Shown here: in pieces, positions 58,727-64,000 of the stretch
How the letters are laid out: every line of letters begins with the position of its first letter
Numbering within the stretch: position 1 is the stretch's first letter
From: Deltaproteobacteria bacterium
GTDB lineage: Bacteria; Desulfobacterota; Binatia; Binatales; Binataceae
DNA: 64,000 nt
Assembly: GCA_003135135.1 (NCBI GenBank)
Contig: PLDK01000041.1
Location: forward strand, 1-64,000
Reading direction: 5' to 3'
Program-made: the position numbers and the translations under genes
The notes under the pieces: model-generated
Database searches by the model: none
What the model saw: the letters and a program-made list of their open reading frames with translations, nothing else
Told to the model about the DNA's origin: nothing

Positions 58727-60265
58727 CTAGTGAATCATGTCGCGATAGCGCGGCGGCACCAGTTGTCGTTCGTCGGGCGGCGCGTCGTCGCTGGTCGGCG
58801 CAAGCGGGGCATTGACGTAACCCGTCGTCGCCGTGGGCCGATCGGTGTCAAGTACCGTTTTCCCGCCGCTACCGGAAGAGGGCGCTCCCGGCAGCCGGAA
58901 CATGACGTAGCGCGCATCCTTGATGTCCAGTGCGGCGCCCTTCTCGCCGGGCTTCAGGAAGCGCTGCGCATTAGTCGAGGTCGGCATCTCGCCGAGATGC
59001 GTATCGCCGAGGTTCGAGCCCATGTCCTTGTTATTTTTGGGGTTACCGCCGGCGGCGGGAATATTGCGATCGCCGTTGGCGCCCGGCTTCGGGATGATCC
59101 CCGGTCGGTTGGGATCGAGCTGGCTGCCGCCGCCCTGATTCTTGTCGCCGCCGGGCTGTTTGTCGGGGCTGGGATTTTTTGCGTTGGCGGTCTCGACCTG
59201 CGCTTCGGCTTTGGCGAGTTCGTCATGGAGTTCGAGGCTCGATTGGTCGCCCTTGTTCTGATCGTTCTTGTCGTTTTTTGCCGATCCTTTTCCGCCCTGG
59301 TTCTTGCCCGAATTCTTGCCGGTGTTGCCTTTGCCCGAGCCCGGACTCTCGACGCCCAGCTTCTGGCCGGCGCCGGACTCGCTCTTGCCCTCGCCGTTGC
59401 CCGCGCCCGTGGAGTTGCCCTGGCCCTGGCTCTTGCCGTTGCCGTTTCCGTTCGGTGCGTTCGACTTACCGGCGGCCTGATTTTTTCCGGATTGGCTGTT
59501 GCTGCGTTTTTGTGCGGCCTTGTCGGCCTGCCGCATCGCTTCCTCGATGCGCGCCTTTTTCTCTTCCGGCGGCAGCTTGGAATTTTCCAGCGCGTCGGCT
59601 GCCTGGCGAATCTTGTCCGCCAGCGCGGAATCGTCGGAACTGGCCGATGTTCTGGCGATCTCCTCGGCGATCGCGCGCAGCTTGGCGGCCTCGGTATTCT
59701 CGGGCGTCGGCGCGCGCACCAATCCTAATGTCGCGAGCACCATCGCAAGCGCGACCACGCCCGCAAAAATCGAGGATCGCTTGAGCGGCTCGCCGACTTC
59801 GAGTCTGAATTCCCGGCGAACATCGAGGCCGCCGAACAGCGCGATCGCGCGCCGCCACAGAATCGGGAACAGCGGCGTACGCCGCGCACGGATGCTCTCC
59901 GGCGCCGACGGATTGGTCAGCGTGCCGAACGTCACGATCTCCTGATCGCAATTCAGGCGGTCGTCGAGCTCGGCTGCCGCCGCAACAAAGTCGTTGGCGC
60001 GCCGATACGCCCGAAATGCCATGACCAATCCTGCCGCAAGCACCACGATGCCCGCGCCGATCAATACGAGGCTGAGCACAGCCGCGCGCTCGGGCGCAAG
60101 CCGGTATCCCAGCCGCGTCCAGGTCACCTTGCCGATTGGCTCGAGCAACACCCCCAGCGCGATCGCGGTGAGCGCCGGCGCAACCGCGCATAGCACCGCA
60201 CGGATGGCGGCTAGCCGCGCGATCCGCGCGCTGGCGATCCCGATTGTCTCGACCGGATTGTCCAC
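58727..60265 (-). CDS. Membrane protein with a long disordered Gly/Asn/Lys/Ser-rich region, 512 aa
   Basis: Three or four TM helices in the first half (about 18-42, 60-85, 165-185: LSLVLIGAGIVVLAAGLVMA, IFAGVVALAMVLATLGLVRA), then a coiled-coil-like stretch (about 190-260) and a low-complexity region (about 260-440: NGNGNGKSQGQGNSTGAGNG type). The C-terminus ends in RQLVPPRYRDMIH. Position directly before MoxR suggests the DUF4175-like component of these operons, a membrane scaffold with a flexible arm. No catalytic motif. Confidence 0.8.
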   Translation of the reverse strand: MDNPVETIGIASARIARLAAIRAVLCAVAPALTAIALGVLLEPIGKVTWTRLGYRLAPERAAVLSLVLIGAGIVVLAAGLVMAFRAYRRANDFVAAAAELDDRLNCDQEIVTFGTLTNPSAPESIRARRTPLFPILWRRAIALFGGLDVRREFRLEVGEPLKRSSIFAGVVALAMVLATLGLVRAPTPENTEAAKLRAIAEEIARTSASSDDSALADKIRQAADALENSKLPPEEKKARIEEAMRQADKAAQKRSNSQSGKNQAAGKSNAPNGNGNGKSQGQGNSTGAGNGEGKSESGAGQKLGVESPGSGKGNTGKNSGKNQGGKGSAKNDKNDQNKGDQSSLELHDELAKAEAQVETANAKNPSPDKQPGGDKNQGGGSQLDPNRPGIIPKPGANGDRNIPAAGGNPKNNKDMGSNLGDTHLGEMPTSTNAQRFLKPGEKGAALDIKDARYVMFRLPGAPSSGSGGKTVLDTDRPTATTGYVNAPLAPTSDDAPPDERQLVPPRYRDMIH

Positions 60266-60326
60266 AGAATGAAATTATAGCGTACTCGACGCAGATGCGA
60301 CCGTCCAATCGGCGGTCCAAAGTAGC

Positions 60327-61349
60327 TTATTTTACCGGTATTGCGGCTCGTTTACCTCCCGGCGGTTTCCGCTGGAGTGCGATTGCGCGCCGATGCTCGT
60401 CAAACGATTTCGAAAAGACATGAGTGCCGCCTTCGCGTGCGACAAAATAGAGAAATTCGGTATGCGTCGGATATAGCGCGGCCTCGATTGATTTGAGCCC
60501 GGGATTCGCGATTGGCCCCGGCGGCAAGCCGGTGAAGTCGTAGGTGTTGAAGGCCGACGCCGTGTGGACCGCGCTCGCGGCCGACTCTTTCGCGCCATCG
60601 AATTCGTACGCGTACTCCGCCGTCGGGTCGGATTGCAGCGGCATCTTGAGCCGCAGCCGATTGTAGAAGACACCTGCGATGAGAGGGCGCTCGCCGGGCG
60701 CTTTCGCTTCCTTCTCGACGATCGAGGCCATCGTGACCAGCCGTCGCGCATCCAGGCCGGCCTCGAACATCCGCTCTTCCACGGCAGGCGTCAGAACCTG
60801 GTAGAACCGCGCGAGCATCGCCGCCAACATGTCGTTGGTCTTCGCGTGCGGTGAAAATCTGTACGTCGCCGGGAACAGGTAGCCTTCGGCGCCGAGCGGC
60901 ATCAGGCCGAGCGCGCGCACCATCGCGCCGTCGCGCGCGGCATTCTCGAATTCGTCCGCGCAGACCAGCCCCGTCTCGGCCAACCGCTCCGCTATCTGAT
61001 GGACCGTCAAGCCTTCGGGAATCGTGACTGTCACGACGACGAAATCGCCCCTGACCAGATGGCGCATCACGTCGGGAATCCGCTCGCCGCCGTTGAAAGC
61101 ATAGTCGCCCGGCTTGATTTGGCGCGCGGTCTCGCTCATCTGGCCGTACAATCGGAGCGCGAGCGCGCTTCGAACCACGCCGGCGTCCGCCAGCGCTCGC
61201 GCGATTTGGCGAAACGACTCGCCCTTTTCAATCGTGAGCGCGCGTGGCGGCGCGAATTTTTCGGTGGGACTCAGCCAGTAGTATGAGAACGCGGCGTATG
61301 CTGTGCCCACGACGATCGCGACTGCGAGGATTGATGCCGCAAGCTTCAT
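60327..61349 (-). CDS. mltG: Endolytic transglycosylase MltG (YceG), 340 aa
   Basis: One N-terminal helix, a LysM-like domain (FRQIARALADAGVVRSALAL) and the catalytic YceG domain: VTMASIVEKEAKAPGERPLI contains the catalytic Glu, followed by GVFYNRLRLKMPLQSDPTAE and a late TGLPPGPIANPG block. It cleaves nascent peptidoglycan strands at the inner membrane and sets glycan length. It follows ruvX by 36 nt. The N-terminal helix AAFSYYWLSPTEKF matches the family. Confidence 0.95.
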   Translation of the reverse strand: MKLAASILAVAIVVGTAYAAFSYYWLSPTEKFAPPRALTIEKGESFRQIARALADAGVVRSALALRLYGQMSETARQIKPGDYAFNGGERIPDVMRHLVRGDFVVVTVTIPEGLTVHQIAERLAETGLVCADEFENAARDGAMVRALGLMPLGAEGYLFPATYRFSPHAKTNDMLAAMLARFYQVLTPAVEERMFEAGLDARRLVTMASIVEKEAKAPGERPLIAGVFYNRLRLKMPLQSDPTAEYAYEFDGAKESAASAVHTASAFNTYDFTGLPPGPIANPGLKSIEAALYPTHTEFLYFVAREGGTHVFSKSFDEHRRAIALQRKPPGGKRAAIPVK

Positions 61350-61385
61350 CTAATCCGAGGATATATTTCGCGCCGCGGTTTTTCA

Positions 61386-61829
61386 TCAGCCGCCACCGCC
61401 GCGCGGGACTTTATCCGGATGCGCCTGCATCCAGCCTTCGAGGATCACCACTGCCGCGAGCGCGTCGAGCCCTGTCTTGCGTGCGCCCTTCCTGACCGGC
61501 ATGTCTGCCAGACGATCCCGGGCTTCGAAGCTCGTCAGCCGCTCGTCGAACATCTCGACGGTGACGCCGAGCGCATCCGCTATGCTCGCGGCGAACCGCC
61601 GTGCCCCGCGCGCGGCCGGGCCTTCGCTGCCATCCATGTTGAGCGGCAGGCCGACGACGATCGTGCTCACGCGGCGGTCGCGGATCATCGCGGCGATCGC
61701 CTCGAGGTCGTGCTTGAGCGCGCGCCGCTCGACGATTCCCAGCGGATGCGCCCCCATCGAGGCCTGGTCGGTGACGGCGACTCCGATTCGGCGCCGCCCG
61801 AGATCAAGCGCAGCAATCGCCATCCGCAT
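61386..61829 (-). CDS. ruvX: Putative Holliday junction resolvase / pre-16S rRNA nuclease RuvX (YqgF), 147 aa
   Basis: RNase H-like fold with AIAALDLGRRRIGVAVTD (first catalytic Asp), VVGLPLNMDGSEGPAARGAR, VEMFDERLTSFEARDRL (second) and LDALAAVVILEGWM (third Asp). Length is normal. ATG 61829 or 61823 are both possible. It appears first in the minus-strand unit with mltG, an adjacency I know from many bacteria. Confidence 0.93.
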   Translation of the reverse strand: MRMAIAALDLGRRRIGVAVTDQASMGAHPLGIVERRALKHDLEAIAAMIRDRRVSTIVVGLPLNMDGSEGPAARGARRFAASIADALGVTVEMFDERLTSFEARDRLADMPVRKGARKTGLDALAAVVILEGWMQAHPDKVPRGGGG

Positions 61830-61950
61830 CCCCGTCCAGTCGCGTCGCGCGCGTTTGATATTCACGATTCATCGATGACCACCCGCATCTGCTGTCGTTT
61901 GTAACACGGCCGCGTACTATAGGTGCCACAATCGAGGGCTGGGTTATCTG

Positions 61951-63099
61951 ATGCATTTGATGGAACCGTTTTCGCACTCCTCGCGTTCACCGGCGCTTTG
62001 CATTGCCAATGTCGTATTGGCAGTTCTGCTCTGCCCTGTATCGGCGTGGGCTTGGGGAAGTGATGGGCACAAAATCGTCGCGGTCGTTGCGGCGGACAAC
62101 CTCACGCCGGCGGCCGCGAGCCACGTGGCAGACATCCTTGGCGCGTCGGCCGATAAAAGAGCAATTGCAACTGCGATGGAGGCGGCTTCGATCCGTCCGG
62201 ATTTCGAGTTCCGCGACGAAGATCCTTTGACGAGGCCATGGCACTTCATCGACATTTGTCTGCAAGACCGGCGAGCGGACGTTCCTGCACGATGTCCCGG
62301 CGGAAACTGCGTGACAGGGAAAATCGACGAATATTCGAAGCGCTTGAAAGGGAGCAACTACGACCGCTGGGGCGCTGCCGGTGATCTCGCGTTCCTGATC
62401 CACTTTGTCGGCGACATCCATCAACCTCTGCACGCCGCTAACGACGAGGACCACGGCGGCAATTGCGTGACGGTCGATTCGAATATTCGAGCAAAAAATC
62501 TTCACGAGGTCTGGGACACGACTATCGTGCGCCGTCTCGAAGACAGCATCGATTCCGGAAGGCCCGAGACGACGGCCCATAAGTTGGAACGAACATATGC
62601 GCCTGAGAAAGAGGCCGATTCGTGGATTGCCGCCGACGATGTTGCGTGGGAATCGAATCAACTTGCGCGTTCCGACATCTACGCCGCGCTGCACATCCCA
62701 ATCGAACCCTGCCAACCCACAGCCGATGTCTGCCTCAATCCCCTCGGACACGCCGTCGAGCTCGACTCTTCTTACCTGGACCACGCCGACGCGGTCGCGG
62801 GTCATCAGCTTGTGAAAGCGGGATTCAGGCTGGCCAGCCTGTTGAATGAGATCTGGACACAGCCGGCTGGTCCGAACGATGGGCCGCATGCAGGGAAAGC
62901 GAATTCCGCCCCGGCGCAGGTTGTTTCATCTAAGACCGTTGCCGGCCAAATCGTTTTCGTTGGTAATCGGCGAAGCAAGATTTACGCTTGGCCCGGATGC
63001 GGAACCTACGACAAGATGGCGCCCGAGAATCGAGTCGTGTTCGCCAGCCGCGAAGGAGCCGAGCAGGAGGGTTATCGGGCGGCTCGGAATTGTCCCTGA
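61951..63099 (+). CDS. Secreted S1/P1-type nuclease with C-terminal metal-binding-like module, 382 aa
   Basis: A signal peptide ends SAWA just before WGSDGHKIVA, so the mature N-terminus is the Trp that binds zinc in S1/P1 nucleases. Other ligands lie in RPWHFIDICLQD, IHFVGDIHQPLHAANDEDHG and AKNLHEVWDTTIV. A C-terminal extension (about 325-382: GNRRSKIYAWPGCGTYDKMA then PENRVVFASREGAEQEGYRA and a final C) resembles the Ada-type/'sunset' Cys module. Degrades nucleic acids outside the cytoplasm, perhaps for phosphate scavenging. Family proteins usually stop without this module. Confidence 0.9.
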   Translation: MHLMEPFSHSSRSPALCIANVVLAVLLCPVSAWAWGSDGHKIVAVVAADNLTPAAASHVADILGASADKRAIATAMEAASIRPDFEFRDEDPLTRPWHFIDICLQDRRADVPARCPGGNCVTGKIDEYSKRLKGSNYDRWGAAGDLAFLIHFVGDIHQPLHAANDEDHGGNCVTVDSNIRAKNLHEVWDTTIVRRLEDSIDSGRPETTAHKLERTYAPEKEADSWIAADDVAWESNQLARSDIYAALHIPIEPCQPTADVCLNPLGHAVELDSSYLDHADAVAGHQLVKAGFRLASLLNEIWTQPAGPNDGPHAGKANSAPAQVVSSKTVAGQIVFVGNRRSKIYAWPGCGTYDKMAPENRVVFASREGAEQEGYRAARNCP

Positions 63100-63314
63100 T
63101 GAATTTGCCCTGACACCGCCCCGTTTAGTCGCGTCGCGGGTGGTTGATGCTCCCGATCCATATGTGCCCTGCGCATCGGTTTGTTTGTTCCTGTTGTAAC
63201 CGCGTGAATTTCTGTCGCTATCCTCAGTCAAGTATGAATAGAGATGACGGTGATGTATCAGAGTGATACACCGCTAGGGGTTGCGTTGGGTAGGCGAATG
63301 ACTTAGCGTCGCTG
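63100..63314. other. Short intergenic region with a dyad
   Basis: No gene is seen between the nuclease and the M23-type gene. It holds a TGTATCA-GAG-TGATACA inverted repeat (63254-63270). Confidence 0.5.
63254..63270 (+). promoter_or_regulatory. Perfect dyad upstream of the M23-type gene, candidate operator
   Basis: TGTATCA, 3-nt spacer GAG, TGATACA: a 7-bp dyad 45 nt before the ATG at 63315, the size and shape of a dimeric repressor site. It could also form a short hairpin. Confidence 0.35.
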
Positions 63315-64000
63315 ATGATGCTGGCTCGGGGGAGACGCTCTTTGGGATATCCACGCGCGCTGATGGGGTTGGTCGTTGCCCTGATCGCGACCACCGCGGC
63401 GCTGTTTCTTTTTTTCCAGGCAAATCCGCAGACGCTTGCCTCGCCGCTCGACACGCTCAGCTCCGAACTGGATGCCGGCAAGGACGCCCCTGACGTAGTC
63501 GAGCAGCCCGAATCCGCCAACCCCGCACCTGCGTCGATCACGATCAGCATGACGCTTGACCGCACCGCGTCAATCGAAAGCTACCTTCGCGATGCCGGGA
63601 TGGAACCGGACGACGCGCATCAGTGGGCGTCGTACATTCAGCGCATCACCGCAAACCGATATTTTCACAGCGGCCATCCGCTGACGCTATATAAGGATCC
63701 CGAGACCGGTGAGATGCGCGGCCTCAAGTACGATCTTGACGAAAAGACCACGCTCACCGCGGCCAGCCTCGGCGCCGGCGTGCTTAAGGCTGGGCTGCGG
63801 CCGATCGAGTATTTCGTTCGCCCGATCAAGCTGACGTTCGCGGTCAAGGACAGCTTCCAGCGCGCAGCCGCCGAGAACGGGATTCCCAAGCCAATCGTCG
63901 ACACGCTGAAGGATGCGTTCGCGGACCGCCACGATCTCAATCGCCTCGCGCCCGGTTCCGCAGTCAAGCTGATTTACGATGAAAAGGTCAGCCGCGACGG
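63315..64000 (+). CDS. Membrane-anchored M23 (LytM/MepM-like) peptidase, N-terminal part (runs off the window)
   Basis: ATG 63315 (or 63318), open to the right edge (228 codons). A single N-terminal helix (ALMGLVVALIATTAALFLFF) is followed by a disordered segment and then an OapA/LysM-like domain pattern: SIESYLRDAGMEPDDAHQWA, YIQRITANRYFHSGHPLTLY and a second such domain (SFQRAAAENGIPKPIVDTLK, then DAFADRHDLNRLAPGSAVKL). This order precedes the M23 catalytic domain in MepM/Csd3-like endopeptidases. The catalytic domain itself lies outside the window, so the family call is inferred from its N-terminal half. Confidence 0.75.
   Translation, partial: MMLARGRRSLGYPRALMGLVVALIATTAALFLFFQANPQTLASPLDTLSSELDAGKDAPDVVEQPESANPAPASITISMTLDRTASIESYLRDAGMEPDDAHQWASYIQRITANRYFHSGHPLTLYKDPETGEMRGLKYDLDEKTTLTAASLGAGVLKAGLRPIEYFVRPIKLTFAVKDSFQRAAAENGIPKPIVDTLKDAFADRHDLNRLAPGSAVKLIYDEKVSRD

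Noticed and set aside
1-64000. tRNA or rRNA genes
   Set aside because: I looked in the larger spacers and saw no cloverleaf with a GTTCRANNC arm or rRNA-like sequence.

Overview
The window is GC-rich and densely coded, and it comes from a diderm (Gram-negative type) bacterium. The signs are lipoprotein signal peptides, a Wza-type export lipoprotein, outer-membrane barrel and OmpA-like proteins, and MltG. Several genes use GTG or TTG starts, and ATGA/GTGA stop-start overlaps are frequent. Secreted proteins with Thr/Ala repeat linkers next to 'choice-of-anchor D' (ASH-like) beta-sandwich modules are a style I associate with uncultured Binatota/Desulfobacterota-like soil or groundwater genomes. 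That placement is an inference; there is no rRNA or other phylogenetic marker here. I found no tRNA, rRNA, CRISPR array or prophage.

Layout. 1-7.4 kb: secreted proteins, comprising a partial ASH/Thr-rich protein at the left edge, a 494-aa exported protein, a DUF4412-like protein, a small Ala/Asp-rich protein and a 10-repeat NHL propeller protein. Among them sits a 390-bp GIY-YIG gene unit bounded by inverted copies of a short repeat. 7.5-23.6 kb (+): a long cell-surface polysaccharide cluster. It holds GT4, membrane GT2, a FemAB-like protein, a methyltransferase, an alkaline-phosphatase-superfamily enzyme, a Crp/Fnr regulator, a Wza-like lipoprotein, an outer-membrane barrel and a Wzc-type tyrosine kinase. 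A methyltransferase, a nucleotidyltransferase, GT2, Wzy and a second GT4 follow. 23.6-38.8 kb, mixed strands: GT2 enzymes, a sulfotransferase, FkbM, TylF and other methyltransferases, a GNAT, the initiating sugar-phosphate transferase, a chagasin-OmpA fusion and a Wzx flippase. A secreted glycosidase-like protein lies at 25.7-27.7 kb, and its ASH-anchored paralogue at 39.2-42.0 kb. 42.4-46.6 kb: a 1397-aa mosaic protein (kelch propeller, Gly-rich domain, three ASH modules). 46.7-51.7 kb: FkbM, a GT2-methyltransferase fusion, a lipoprotein, an alpha/beta hydrolase, a stand-alone DNA-ligase N-terminal domain and a 71-aa protein. 51.8-61.8 kb (-): an apparently eight-gene operon, ruvX-mltG-(disordered membrane protein)-MoxR-DUF58-BatA-VWA-Nudix. 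62-64 kb (+): an S1/P1 nuclease and the start of an M23-type envelope peptidase.

How the genes fit together. The pieces of a Wzx/Wzy-dependent polysaccharide pathway are present: initiation (PssY/WbaP-like), several glycosyltransferases, flipping (Wzx), polymerisation (Wzy) and export (Wza, barrel, Wzc with a C-terminal tyrosine cluster). Eight methyltransferases (one fused to a GT2), one sulfotransferase, a GNAT and a FemAB-like transferase suggest a heavily decorated glycan. The two glycosidase-like paralogues and the Thr-rich ASH proteins would be extracytoplasmic partners; their Thr repeats may be O-glycosylated. The most interesting loose ends are the GIY-YIG repeat unit, the ligase domain without a catalytic domain, the 24-bp minisatellites in surface genes, and the inhibitor-OmpA fusion.
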